Below, one piece after another: positions 18,625 to 27,447 of a stretch of DNA of 64,000 bases. Within the stretch, counting starts at the first letter, position 1; every line of letters starts with the position of its first letter. Source of the DNA: G963422445 sp963422445 (GTDB taxonomy: Bacteria; Pseudomonadota; Alphaproteobacteria; Thalassobaculales; Thalassobaculaceae); assembly GCA_963422445.2 (NCBI GenBank), contig OY729512.2, forward strand, positions 3,410,001-3,474,000, in the 5' to 3' direction. The notes under the pieces are model-generated. The model ran no database searches, had not been told where the DNA came from, and worked only from the letters and a program-made list of their open reading frames with translations. The position numbers and the translations under genes were made by a program.

Positions 18625-19667
18625 CTTATGCAGATGGTTCCGGTTCGATCAACATGCTGTAGGTAAGGGGTTGTGCATTGGTGGCGAGGCGGAAGAGCGA
18701 GCGGAAAGCATCGTGGCGGGTTTTGCGGCGGTTGAAGCGAAAGACGACCTCATCGAGATAGGCTTGCAGATGCTTGCGGCGCAGCCCGTGGTAGACGCCT
18801 CGCGCCCATCCTTTGAGGTTGGAGAAGACTTGGTGGATCCACGGCAGGACGAGGTGAGCGGCGGTCTTCCCGACGACATGGACATTGTGGCGATCGGCGG
18901 GGACCGCAGCGTCGCCGGACCAGCCGTCGGTTTTCACGATGGCGTCGGGACCGGCGGCGGTTTCGACGAAGTGTCCGAGGTCGGCGGCGGCGTAGGAGGA
19001 GATTTCGGCCAGCCGCAGTCGGCCTGGAATGTTTCCGTCCCCGAGTTCGATGGCGCCGACGATGAGCCTCTTGCCGTCGTGGCTGCGTCCTTGCCCTCCG
19101 GTGGCAGGATCGTCTTTGGTCCGAAATGGACGGCTAGCCTCGTCGATGTCCACCAGGCCCGACAACGGATTGCGCTCGGGCTCGACCATGCTGGCGCACA
19201 GCTTGTGGGCGCGCAGCCAAGCGCTGCGGTAAGAGCCGATAGCGAGCTGTTTCTGGAGCTGCAGGGCAGAGATGCCGTTGGAGTGGGTCGCCATCAGGTC
19301 GGCGGCCCAGAACCAGACGGTGAGCGGCAGCTTGCTGGCGTGCAGGATCGTCCCGACCGTCACCGAGGTCTGCCGGCGGCAGCCGGTGCACTCGAAGGTG
19401 TGTGCTTTTCTGCGCAGCGCCCATCCCTTTTCATGGCCGCACGTGGAACAGACGAAGCCGTCCGGCCAGCGCATTTCGATCAGCCAGGCGGCGCAGGCGT
19501 CATCGTCCGGGACCATGTGCTGGACGGCGAGGAGGCTGTCGGGGAGCTGTTTCATGTGGTCGCTCCGTCGGCAGAAATGTATCGGGAGCATTCTACCCGC
19601 TCCCCCGCCCTAACCTCAACATCTGGTGGCAAACTCTCGCAACCGGAACCATGTGCATAAGCGGTTC
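18619..19667. mobile_element. IS1595-type insertion sequence, intact
   Basis: The terminal inverted repeats are ACCGCTTATGCAGATGGTTC on the left and, in the reverse complement of the right, ACCGCTTATGCACATGGTTC, continuing CGGTT in both. They enclose one intact transposase on the minus strand. The same right end occurs at 38-80, so at least two copies exist in the genome. Confidence 0.8.
18626..19555 (-). CDS. IS1595-family transposase
   Basis: This intact protein of about 309 residues starts MKQLPDSLLAVQHMV. It has an N-terminal zinc ribbon (CSTCGHEKG and CTGCRRQTS) followed by VTVGTILHASKLPLTVWFWA, the family hallmark. The DDE-type catalytic core follows, with aspartates in GLVDIDEASRPF and IVKTDGWSGDA and the final acidic/Asn-Lys region in HQVFSNLKGWARGVYHGL. 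It catalyses cut-and-paste movement of its own IS. An upstream in-frame ATG at 19,591 would extend it 12 residues. The gene ends only a few bases inside the left terminal repeat. Confidence 0.85.
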   Translation of the reverse strand: MKQLPDSLLAVQHMVPDDDACAAWLIEMRWPDGFVCSTCGHEKGWALRRKAHTFECTGCRRQTSVTVGTILHASKLPLTVWFWAADLMATHSNGISALQLQKQLAIGSYRSAWLRAHKLCASMVEPERNPLSGLVDIDEASRPFRTKDDPATGGQGRSHDGKRLIVGAIELGDGNIPGRLRLAEISSYAAADLGHFVETAAGPDAIVKTDGWSGDAAVPADRHNVHVVGKTAAHLVLPWIHQVFSNLKGWARGVYHGLRRKHLQAYLDEVVFRFNRRKTRHDAFRSLFRLATNAQPLTYSMLIEPEPSA

Positions 19668-20021
19668 AGCAGGAATCCCGGACAGAGTGCCTGCCACGAT
19701 GGTGATCCGGATGCCGACATTGATCTTGATGAGCGGGGCCGTAGAAAGCGTATCAATGTGACAGGCGTCGATCGTAGAGGCGATGTATCTTCGATGATCC
19801 CGTGCCGGGCATTGCGGTCCATGATGCGAGCTCCGGGTTCGTGCAGGTGGTCGGTAATAATGCTTGGCTTTTCAGATTCGGAGTACGTTTCGTTCCAGAT
19901 GACGGGCCCGGATGACGGGAAGCGGGCCATATGGTTACCGACTGGATGATCAATGCTGCAATGGCCGCAATAGAAGGATCTCGCAGGGCGGGTCATTGCC
20001 ATTCATCCCGTGCATCGCTAA
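19668..20021. other. 354 bases with no recognised gene
   Basis: A minus-strand open frame (19,616-20,002) covers most of this stretch, but it runs through the IS1595 terminal repeat and shows no family motif. I treat it as non-coding or an unrecognised relic. The last four bases (CTAA) are the IS5 target tetranucleotide. Confidence 0.4.
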
Positions 20022-21201
20022 GGATTGTCTGAACAAGTCGGCTCTGTCACAATTGGTTTCTTGGTGACGGAGTGGAGTGCGAGCCTTGGAGCAAGCGACG
20101 TTTGCGGAGCTGGAGCACGACCTGAAGAAGCGCCGGACGCGGCGCGAGGTCTTTCTCGAGACGATGGACGGGCTGGTTCCCTGGGAGCGGCTGGAGGCCC
20201 GCATCGAGCCGTTCTACCCGAAGGCCGGGCGCGGTCGGCGGCCCTATCCGCTGAGCATGATGCTGCGGGTGCACTGGGTTGCAGCTGTTCTACAATCTGA
20301 GCGACCCTGGGATGGAGGACCTGCTCTACGAGGTGAAGTCGGTACGGCGGTTTGTGGGGCTGCGCCTCTCGGGTGCGCTGCCTGACGAGACGACGATCCT
20401 GCATTTCCGCCACTTGCTGGAGACGCATGGTCTGGGTGAGACGCTGTTCGAGGAGATCAACGCACATCTGGCCTCTCTCGGACACCGCTTGAGCAAGGGG
20501 ACGATCGTGGACGCGAGTCTCATTGCCGCGCCGTCGTCGACGAAGAACCGCAAGGGCGAGCGGGACCCGGAGATGCATCAGACGAAGAAGGGCAATCAGT
20601 GGCATTTTGGGATGAAGGCGCACATCGGGGTGGATGCGCAGTCGGGCTTGACGCACAGCGTGGAGACGACGCCGGCGACTGTCTCGGATGTGGCGACCGC
20701 GCACGCGCTGTTGCACGGGGGCGAGGAGCAGGTGTGGGGTGATGCGGGCTATCAGGGGGTGGACAAGCGCGCGGAGAACCGGGACACGGACGTGGACTGG
20801 GAGGTGGCGATGAAGCCCGGCAAGCGCCGGGGGCTGGACAAGGCGGGCCTGGAGGCGGCGGAGAGGCGCAAGGCGTCGGTTCGGGCCAAGGTGGAGCATC
20901 CGTTCCTGTATGTGAAGCGCCACTTCGGCTACGCGAAGGTGCGCTATCGGAGGCTGGCGAAGACCACGCAACGCATCGCCGTGCTGCTCGGGTTCACCAA
21001 TCTGCTCATCGCTGGGCGCGACGCCACCGCCTGACGTGGGGTCAATCTGTCCGCAGCCGCCGCAAGGCGGCGGGGACGGTCGGCTCGGGCATCGAAATCT
21101 CCATTTCCTGGCGCGACAATACGTCCTCGATGGGCTTCGGCGTTTCACCCACGGGCCACGCCACCCGTATACCCGGAAAAACGGCGTTGTTCAGACTTTC
21201 C
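20022..21201. mobile_element. IS5-family IS, copy 1 (1180 bp)
   Basis: The left end reads GGATTGTCTGAACAAGTCGG and the reverse complement of the right end starts GGAAAGTCTGAACAACGCC. The flanks are YTAR tetranucleotides, CTAA (20,018-20,021) and CTAG (21,202-21,205), the target type of the IS5 group. A nearly identical copy lies inverted at 37,252-38,429. Confidence 0.8.
20077..21034 (+). pseudogene. IS5-group transposase, one frameshift
   Basis: This is the same protein as the intact 318-residue transposase at 37,418-38,374. One extra base in the GTGCACTGGGTTGCAG segment near 20,275 (the intact copy has GTGCACTGCGTGCAG) throws the N-terminal 70 codons out of frame with the rest. The catalytic DDE part is intact downstream from 20,279: KGTIVDASLIAAPSSTKN, VWGDAGYQGV and VRAKVEHPFLYVKRHFGY. 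The copy is therefore non-autonomous unless ribosomes slip, but the intact copy could mobilise it. Confidence 0.85.
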
Positions 21202-21205
21202 CTAG

Positions 21206-22049
21206 ATAGTGTCGTCACGAAATACCAGCCCAGAGCGCCAGACACCGAATCTGCACCGCGGCAAGAAACGATGCGGCATTCCTGGCGTATCGCGTGGCAA
21301 TCCCACGCCAGCGCTTGAGCCACAGAAACGCGTTCTCCACCAAATGCCGGCGCCGGTAGAGATGGACATCATACGCTCTGGGGTGCTGGCGGTTGCGCTT
21401 CGGCGGAACCACTGGAATGACTTCATGCTCCTCACAATAAGACAGGATGGCAGTCGTGTCATAGGCCTTGTCCGCCAACAAATACTCGGCATCTATCCCT
21501 TCAATCAGCTCGACCGCTTGACTGCAATCTGCTGCCGTCCTCTCGGTCACCAACACCCGCACCGGCATCCCATGCACGTCCACAGCCAGGTGCAGCGTCG
21601 TGTTCAGCCCCCTTTTGTGCGATCCATCGCCTGATTGCCGCCGACCGCACCGCTCGCATGGGGATGTACCTTGAGATGACTGGCGTCAATCATCAGCCAC
21701 TCATAGTCCGGCTCATCCACCAGATGCTCTAGCAACGCCCCCCAGAGCCCCTTGTCCCGCCAGCGACAGAACCGACGATGGGTATTTTTCCAGTCCCCAT
21801 AGTCTGGCGGCACATCACGCCAGGGAGCGCCGGTACGCAGAATCCAGAAGATCGCATTAATGAACCGTCGATTATCCTGCGCCACCCCACCCCAACGTCC
21901 CGCTCGGCCAGGCAGATGAGGCTCCAACAACAGCCAGACCCTGTCTGACATGTCGTGACGCCGATGAGCCAATCCCATGAGTCGCCTCCAGGAACCATCG
22001 AGTGAGTTCGACAGATAGTACAGATAAACATCACTCATGACGACACTAT
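21206..22049. mobile_element. IS5-family, IS427-group element (844 bp)
   Basis: The termini read ATAGTGTCGTCA on the left and the same in the reverse complement of the right. CTAG flanks both sides (21,202-21,205 and 22,050-22,053). The left CTAG is also the right target site of the neighbouring IS5 copy, so the two elements abut and share four bases. Confidence 0.85.
21215..21978 (-). CDS. IS427-group transposase, OrfA/OrfB by programmed frameshift
   Basis: OrfA starts at ATG 21,978 behind GGAGG (MGLAHRRHDMSDRVW) and has the family N-terminus with TGAPWRDVPPDYGDWKN and LMIDASHLKVHPHASG. It stops at 21,604. OrfB covers the rest (VLVTERTAADCSQAVELIEG, LLADKAYDTTAI and RRRHLVENAFLWLKRWRGIA) in the next frame. 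The overlap carries AAAAGGGGG, the kind of slippery run used by this IS group to fuse the two parts by ribosomal frameshifting. The DDE residues lie in MIDAS, ADKAYD and VENAF. It appears intact and active. Confidence 0.8.
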
Positions 22050-22053
22050 CTAG

Positions 22054-22381
22054 AGGCGGCGCTTGCCCGTCCGGGTGTCCGCGAGGTCATGAAGATCTAC
22101 AGCGGTTGGCAGGAGAAGGATCGGGGGCTCGACGTCTACCGTTCGGCGACGAAAAAGCCCGAGAGGATCACGACGACGAATTCTTCAAACGTCTGTTGAG
22201 TCAACAAAGGCGGAGCCGTCAATTGCCGATCTGGAGCGAGATTCTAGCGGAGCTAGCTAAGACGCAGGAACAGGGACATCCACCGGATTTCGACGGCGTT
22301 CGCCGGAAATACCTTGCTGAACTCAATCGACATTCTCGGCGCAACGTCATCCTTGCGGTGGGCTTTGCCGGTGCTTTCTGA
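22054..22381 (+). pseudogene. Fragment resembling serine dehydrogenase-type proteinase (SDH_sah)
   Basis: From about 22,180 the frame gives DDEFFKRLLSQQRRSRQLPI, followed by WSEILAELAKTQ and PPDFDGVRRKYLAELNRHS. This is close to the N-terminus of the SDH_sah/ClpP-like proteinase family (pattern P-x-W-x-x-I-x-x-E, then PDFDxxRRKYLxxL). The frame then runs into unrelated residues. Upstream, another frame holds VMKIYSGWQEKDRGLDVYRS, which I do not recognise. Both look like remnants cut off by the IS427 element. Confidence 0.45.
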
Positions 22382-22437
22382 GGCATGACGAGCCTCCGTT
22401 ACTTCCCGTTTTACATAGCATCGAAACGCGCGGAAGT

Positions 22438-22460
22438 CAACCTATGTATGTAATCCCCAA
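22438..22460 (-). repeat. Right arm of the perfect 23-bp inverted repeat
   Basis: This is the reverse complement of 10,316-10,338 with no mismatch. The sequence outside the arm, toward 22,461, is different from that outside the left arm. Confidence 0.7.
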
Positions 22461-22509
22461 TATTTCTGCGGCACAAACCGACACGAGGAATTGACGTATC
22501 CATTGTAAT

Positions 22510-23979
22510 GAACCTCTTGCAAAATTCCTGCCCCCAGGGTCCGGTGAGCCCGGATCGGTCGGTTGCTTCCGGTCACCTCTGCACCTGGAGGTCGGAATCC
22601 ATGGATTCGCGGTGTCTCATCAGAGACGATGAGAACAAACAGGGACCTTTGTGGACATCGGGACACGCCTCTCCGGGTCCCTCTCTTCGAGAGGGCCGCG
22701 AAGGGTCGGTATGCGTTGTCGGAGCCGCGCTATGGGGCGGCGAGACGTATCAACTGGTCAGCCGCCAGGGCCAGGATGCCGAACATGAGATGGCAGGCGA
22801 CCCTGGAATATCCACGGACGCGGACATGGCGCCCGCCACACTCATCCTTGAGGCGGGCGTTGGTCCTCTCGACACCGGACCGGATCCGGACCAGCACGGT
22901 CTCGGAATCGACAGGGCCTACTACACGCCGGGCCCGGGCCTCCCGGTCTCGCTCCTCCTTGAGGTCCTTGTCCCGGCGCGGATTGACATCGATGATCGGC
23001 ACATGGCCAAGCCGTTCGCTCATCTGGTAGATCTCCCTGGCATCATAGGCCGCGTCCATGAGATCGTAGAGATTGGTCACACGCGCGGCGGTCATCATCG
23101 CCAGCGGGATCGCGACCTGGCTGTCATGGACGGATGCCGAGGTGAGGACGGTACTCAGCGGCACCCCGCAGTCTGCTGTGTCGATATGCAGCTTGTCACC
23201 GCGCCAGGCCTCCATGACCCCCTTGGCAGTCTTCTTTGCCCCGTGATCGCAGACCTTCGGCAGCGCGTCGAGCCTCTCATCGAGATCGATCCCGTTCGCT
23301 TGCCGTTCGAGACGCCCAGGCTCCTTCGTCCTCTCCTCGCCCTTGCGGGGCCGGCCGCGCTTGCGGTTCGGCGTCTCCCGGGCCTCGATGGCCGTCGAGT
23401 CCCTCGACACGTGGCCGATGAGCGCGTCGCCCAGTGTCTCTGCAACCAGAGCCGCGTGCATCCTCTCCGGAAGACGGGACTGCGACCATTCGGCAAACGC
23501 CTGCGAAAACGTCGCTTCACTCGGGATCTTCGCGACACGCGACCAGCCGCACAGTCGGCGCAACGTCGGGTCCACCTTGAGCCTGTCGATCAGGTGGCGG
23601 GTCGTCGGCAGATCCCACACCGCCTTGGCGATGAAGCCACGGGCCAGCGCCTGGCGATCCTCCCGGGGCCGACCCGGACCGGTCCACACCCCATCGACGA
23701 AGTCCTCCACCTTGACGAGATCGAGAGCTGTCACGAAGCGCTTGTGCGTCTCGAGGAGAGGACCGACCGCCTCGGCCAACGCAGGGAAAAGGTCCCCTTG
23801 AAATCGGTGCCAGAGATCGGATAGGGTCGAGCCAAGGGTCATCGGGGTCACCTCCTCGGTATCTTGTTGTTGTGGAAACACAACATACCACGAGATGGCC
23901 CGAAACCCAGGCCCTCGACAACAAAATCAGCCTCGACAAGGCAAAAAACCGGTCGGGCCGGCAATTTTGCAAGAAGCTC
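22510..23979. mobile_element. DDE-type IS, intact copy (about 1470 bp)
   Basis: The terminal inverted repeats contain CTCTTGCAAAATTCCTG on the left and CTTCTTGCAAAATTGCCGG in the reverse complement of the right. They enclose one intact transposase on the minus strand. The decayed sister copy is at 7493-8933. Its right side adjoins an IS110 relic. Confidence 0.8.
22730..23842 (-). CDS. DDE-superfamily transposase (IS4/IS5-like)
   Basis: This intact 370-residue transposase starts at 23,842 (MTLGSTLSDLWHRFQGDLF) with GGAGGTGA ten bases ahead. An N-terminal DNA-binding part (residues 1-130, with LARGFIAKAVWDLPTTRHLI) is followed by an RNase H-like core. The first aspartate lies in HVSRDSTAIEARE, a second in DLMDAAYDAREIY, and the glutamate in RSGVERTNARLKDECGG. 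A basic insert RKRGRPRKGEERTKEPGRL sits between them. The C-terminus ends FGILALAADQLIRLAAP. The pattern fits the IS4/IS5 DDE_Tnp_1 superfamily; the exact family is uncertain. It is likely functional. Confidence 0.8.
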   Translation of the reverse strand: MTLGSTLSDLWHRFQGDLFPALAEAVGPLLETHKRFVTALDLVKVEDFVDGVWTGPGRPREDRQALARGFIAKAVWDLPTTRHLIDRLKVDPTLRRLCGWSRVAKIPSEATFSQAFAEWSQSRLPERMHAALVAETLGDALIGHVSRDSTAIEARETPNRKRGRPRKGEERTKEPGRLERQANGIDLDERLDALPKVCDHGAKKTAKGVMEAWRGDKLHIDTADCGVPLSTVLTSASVHDSQVAIPLAMMTAARVTNLYDLMDAAYDAREIYQMSERLGHVPIIDVNPRRDKDLKEERDREARARRVVGPVDSETVLVRIRSGVERTNARLKDECGGRHVRVRGYSRVACHLMFGILALAADQLIRLAAP

Positions 23980-23984
23980 ACTGC

Positions 23985-24445
23985 TTAGATTCGAGGGTAA
24001 TCAGGTGCCGTTTTGCCCGCGCTTGCCGCTCTGGAGCGACGGCTGCGCGTCGTGAAAAGCGGCGGATCCTACGCTCGGTCCCCAACATCGGGTTCGTGAA
24101 TGTCGCCGCGATGATCCGCTGGATTCCGGAACGCGGTACCCTCGGCAACCGTCGGGCGATGGCACGGGTCGGAGTGGCGGCCTTTGCCCGTGACAGCGGT
24201 CAAAGCAGGGAACCCCACCACATCCGCGACGGCCGGCGGTGACCCGCGACCTCCTTTAATGGCGGCCATGACGGCCTTGCGCCAAAATACGGACATCAAG
24301 ACCCTGTATGACCGCCTGACAGTGGCCGGGACACACCACAAGGTCGCGTCGTCGCGGTGATGCGCAAGCTCATCATCCGCGCCAATGCCCTGCTGCGCCA
24401 GGGTCGGTGCTGGTCATCCGAAGCCCTGGACATCGCGTCATGACC
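23985..24445 (+). pseudogene. IS110-family transposase C-terminal relic
   Basis: One frame gives RRILRSVPNIGFVNVAAMI, then LGNRRAMARVGVAAFARDS, matching the helix-hairpin-helix and serine region of IS110 transposases (Transposase_20). The next frame continues with MTALRQNTDIKTLYDRL and a third with the final leucine-rich helix (KLIIRANALLRQGR). At least two frameshifts are present. The N-terminal DEDD half is missing; a separate N-terminal half is at 40,359-40,800. A short upstream stretch resembles 108-146. Confidence 0.75.
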
Positions 24446-24639
24446 GACCAGCGGACAGCGAAACGGGCGGCACCCGATACGAGTGTGGCATGGTAAGCGG
24501 CGTCCCGACACCGCAGCCCGATATGATCACCCGACATCGCCTCATCATCTCGGCTTCGGATCGGATGTGGGAAACCCAGTAGATAGTCCGTGAACAATTT
24601 TCACACCATCCGCCGAAAATGCTTGCACCAAGTCATGGA

Positions 24640-24865
24640 TGCTTGAGCGCAGCGGCGTCGCGGTCGATGCTGATCAAGAGCAAGGCCGGTGGCTTGCGCA
24701 TCAAGGCCGGTGGCTTGCGCATCACCAACGCACCGCCCCCGGATAACTCACGATGTCGACATCGTGCGGCGGCATCAACGAAATCAGCGTCTGACACAAA
24801 CTCGCCGTCGCCTTCGACCCGAAAGACCCAAGCCGCCGCTCCCATCGCACGAGAGCGCCACCCAT
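24640..24865 (-). pseudogene. Second adenine-methylase relic (N-terminal part)
   Basis: The frame starts MGGALVRWERRLGSFGSKAT and gives SLCQTLISLMPPHDVDI, the N-terminal motif region of the D12-class methylase also found at 4921-5576. After a frameshift it continues as GGALVMRKPPALMRKPPALL and then DRDAAALKHP, where it is cut off. The catalytic DPPY part is absent. MRKPPAL is duplicated by the 21-bp tandem repeat. Confidence 0.65.
24682..24723. repeat. 21-bp tandem duplication
   Basis: AAGGCCGGTGGCTTGCGCAT followed by C occurs twice in direct succession (24,682-24,702 and 24,703-24,723), inside the methylase relic. The related copy near 5060 has the unit once. Confidence 0.85.
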
Positions 24866-25039
24866 AGACCGACGATTCTATAACGTCAGGAAAAAATAGG
24901 GACTCAACGACACCACAGCAGCACCCAATAATCGTCCCGAAACCGTCAGCAACGTGGTATTTGGGCAGTTACGACTCAACAGTCATGACCTCGGGCCAGC
25001 GTCGCGAACGACCTGCCGGAGATCCCGGTGGATCCGCCA

Positions 25040-25831
25040 CTACCCGTAACTCTTCGCCATGCCGTCGGCGGGGTCGGCAAAGGCCGAATAGGGTGGATAG
25101 GGATATCTCAATCCATTCTTCGCGAGGTGCTTCAGACCATCGATACCGCGCACGAACTCTTCCGGCGGGCAGGCCATCAACAACTCGTCATCGGCAACCC
25201 CGCCATACCGCCGTTCCGCATAACAGGGCAACGCAAGGCTGGTTTCACCGGTCGACAAAGCTCGCCCCCAGCTGTCCGCACAGGCGCTCTCGCCGGTGAT
25301 CGTGAAATCATAACGGCGGTAATCGTGATATTGCAGCCCGTTGATGAACAAGATCATCTGCCCTGGCGACGCGTAGAACAGACAACTGTCAGGTGGGTTC
25401 AGCCGCCCGCTGCGCAAAGGCGAAGCGGCAAGGCCGGAATAACGTCCCGCCGCAACCCGCGGCATCTGCTCCTGATGCGCCCGGGCAGCGTCCTGGTTGC
25501 CAAACCAGACACCATTCATCTTGGCGCCCGAACCAAGATCGTCCGGAACCGGCTCAAGCCCGATATTGGCGCCGCAGCTGGACCCCGGACGCAGATTGTC
25601 CTGGACGATCCCGAGCGTGAAACCTGCCGTACGGACCTGGGTGACCAACTGGCATGTCGTGAAGAATTTCCCGTCCGCCGGCGTCCGGAGCCCCGAAATC
25701 CGCCGCATCTCCTCGGAATCTTCAAACAGTTTCAGGCCGAATGGAAAAGTACGGATCCTGAGCAGCTCCACCAGTTCCGATGACGCCGTTCTGATCGCCT
25801 CGGCATTCGGCATCCCGTTCGCATCACTCAT
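25040..25831 (-). CDS. DUF169-domain protein
   Basis: The 263-residue protein matches the DUF169 family (PF02596) in its conserved segments: RIRTFPFGLKLFEDSEEM near the N-terminus, FFTTCQLVTQVRTAGFTLGI, and a C-terminal region with SCLFYASPGQMILFINGLQY. The family has no established reaction. It occurs near formate-, CO- and F420-linked redox genes in archaea and bacteria. Several cysteines (CQL, SSCGAN, ESACADS, LPCYAE) could bind metal or participate in redox. It is the last gene of the 11-gene F420 operon, 14 bases after the GMC gene, which suggests a role in that metabolism. Confidence 0.8.
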   Translation of the reverse strand: MSDANGMPNAEAIRTASSELVELLRIRTFPFGLKLFEDSEEMRRISGLRTPADGKFFTTCQLVTQVRTAGFTLGIVQDNLRPGSSCGANIGLEPVPDDLGSGAKMNGVWFGNQDAARAHQEQMPRVAAGRYSGLAASPLRSGRLNPPDSCLFYASPGQMILFINGLQYHDYRRYDFTITGESACADSWGRALSTGETSLALPCYAERRYGGVADDELLMACPPEEFVRGIDGLKHLAKNGLRYPYPPYSAFADPADGMAKSYG

Positions 25832-25845
25832 ATCCGTTCTTCCTC

Positions 25846-27447
25846 TCAGGCCAGGGTTCTGGCATCCTCGATAATCATCGCCGCCGCCTTTTCGGCAATC
25901 ATGATCGTGGGCGCATTGGTGTTTCCCGTCGTCACTGTCGGCATGATCGACGCATCGACGACCCTCAGGTTGCCGAGGCCGTGCACGCGCAACCTCGGGT
26001 CAACTACGGCTTCGGGATCCTCGCCCATTCGGCAAGTGCTGACCGGATGGTAGATGATTCCACCCTTTCTCCGGGCAAAATCTTCAAGCTCGTCATCCGA
26101 CCTCACATCGGACCCCGGGAGGGTCTCGGCGATACTGTGGATCGCGAGTGCCGACTGCGAGAAGATATCCCGGGTCTGCCGCAACCCCGACAGCATGGCC
26201 CGGACATCGTCGGGATCGGACAGGTAATTGGGCCGAATCGCCGGTCTTTCCAGCGGATCAGACGATACGGCCATGATCGTGCCACGGCTCGCCGGCCGAA
26301 CCGGACAGACAGCAACCGTCATGCCGGCTTCGGTTTCCAGCTTTCCGAAACGGTCCTCCGAATAGCTCGCGGGCGTGAACAACAACTGCAGGTCTGGACT
26401 GGCTAGGCCTTCCCGACTACGGCTGAACACCATCGCACTGGTCACGCCGAAGGTCAGCGCCCCGCGGCCCGCGAAGACCCAGAGCCCGATCTCGCGTAAC
26501 AGTTTCAGCCCGCGGCTGAGTTCGTTGATCGACACCGCGTCCTTCACCCGGTGGCTGATCCGGGCGACATAATGATCCTGAAGATTGCGACCGACACCCG
26601 GCAGATCGTGCAGAACCTCGACACCAATCGAACGCAGATGTTCGGCCGGGCCAATCCCGGAAACCTGCAGCAAATGCGGTGAGTTGACCGCTCCGCCGGA
26701 GACGATCACCTCACGGGCCGCCGTCGCCGTCCAGTCGGACCCGCGCTGGTGGAACGTCACGCCGATGCAACGCTTGCCTTCAAAGGTCAGGCTGGTGGCA
26801 ATGGCATCGGTCTCGACCTGCAGGTTGGACCGTCCCCTTGCCCGAGACAGGAATGTTCGCGCGGTCGAACCGCGCACCCGTCCCTTCCGGGTCATCTGCG
26901 AATATCCCACGCCTTCGGGCCGGGCTCCGTTCAGATCCGGGCTTTTCGGATGCCCGGCCTGCTCCGCCGCGTTGACAAAAGCATGTGTCAGATCAAGGAT
27001 CGACCGATAGTTCTCGACTTCCAGAGGACCGCCCTTGCCGCGATGGCCATCTGTACTGTCGTGGCGATAGTTTTCCGATTTCCTGAAATACGGCAGGACA
27101 TCGTCGAAAGACCATCCTCGGCATCCCATCTGCGCCCAGCCATCATAATCGGCCGGATTGCCGCGCACATAGAGCATACCGTTGATCGAACTACTACCGC
27201 CAAGCACCCGGCCCCGCGGCCAGTGAATTCGGCGATTGCCGCTCGTGGACTCCGGTTCACTGGAGTAATTCCAGTTAACTTGGGAATTATGCAACAGGCT
27301 CAGGATACCGGCCGGGATGTGGATCATCGGATGCAGATCCCGCGGTCCCGCTTCCAGCAACAACACCCGCGCCCCGCCTTCGCTCAGGCGGTCGGCCAGC
27401 ACACAACCGGCCGAACCGGCGCCCACTATGATGTAATCCGTTTCCAT
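25846..27447 (-). CDS. GMC-family FAD-dependent oxidoreductase
   Basis: The 533-residue flavoprotein begins with the dinucleotide-binding motif TDYIIVGAGSAGCVLADRLSE. The GMC signature is HWPRGRVLGGSSSINGMLYV, followed by a second signature region GGAVNSPHLLQVSGIGPAEHL. The C-terminal active-site segment YHPVSTCRMGEDP contains the catalytic histidine, followed by NTNAPTIMIAEKAAAMI. Such enzymes oxidise alcohols or similar C-H groups with FAD (choline, glucose, alkanol and polyethylene-glycol dehydrogenases). The substrate is not deducible. It sits between the luciferase-like genes and the DUF169 gene and shares their strand. The upstream gap of 143 bases could hold its own promoter. Confidence 0.9.
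   Translation of the reverse strand: METDYIIVGAGSAGCVLADRLSEGGARVLLLEAGPRDLHPMIHIPAGILSLLHNSQVNWNYSSEPESTSGNRRIHWPRGRVLGGSSSINGMLYVRGNPADYDGWAQMGCRGWSFDDVLPYFRKSENYRHDSTDGHRGKGGPLEVENYRSILDLTHAFVNAAEQAGHPKSPDLNGARPEGVGYSQMTRKGRVRGSTARTFLSRARGRSNLQVETDAIATSLTFEGKRCIGVTFHQRGSDWTATAAREVIVSGGAVNSPHLLQVSGIGPAEHLRSIGVEVLHDLPGVGRNLQDHYVARISHRVKDAVSINELSRGLKLLREIGLWVFAGRGALTFGVTSAMVFSRSREGLASPDLQLLFTPASYSEDRFGKLETEAGMTVAVCPVRPASRGTIMAVSSDPLERPAIRPNYLSDPDDVRAMLSGLRQTRDIFSQSALAIHSIAETLPGSDVRSDDELEDFARRKGGIIYHPVSTCRMGEDPEAVVDPRLRVHGLGNLRVVDASIMPTVTTGNTNAPTIMIAEKAAAMIIEDARTLA

Noticed and set aside
18494..19660. Long plus-strand open frame (388 codons) at 18.5-19.7 kb
   Set aside because: It lies antisense to an intact IS1595 transposase with zinc-ribbon and DDE motifs and has no family motif of its own.
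10316..22460. Calling the 12.1-kb segment a complete transposon
   Set aside because: There is no transposase clearly matching the 23-bp ends inside it, no target duplication, and the IS1595 element within has different termini. It is kept as a hypothesis only.
22508..23824. Plus-strand open frame of 438 codons opposite the DDE transposase
   Set aside because: It runs opposite an intact transposase with a strong ribosome site and has no motif.
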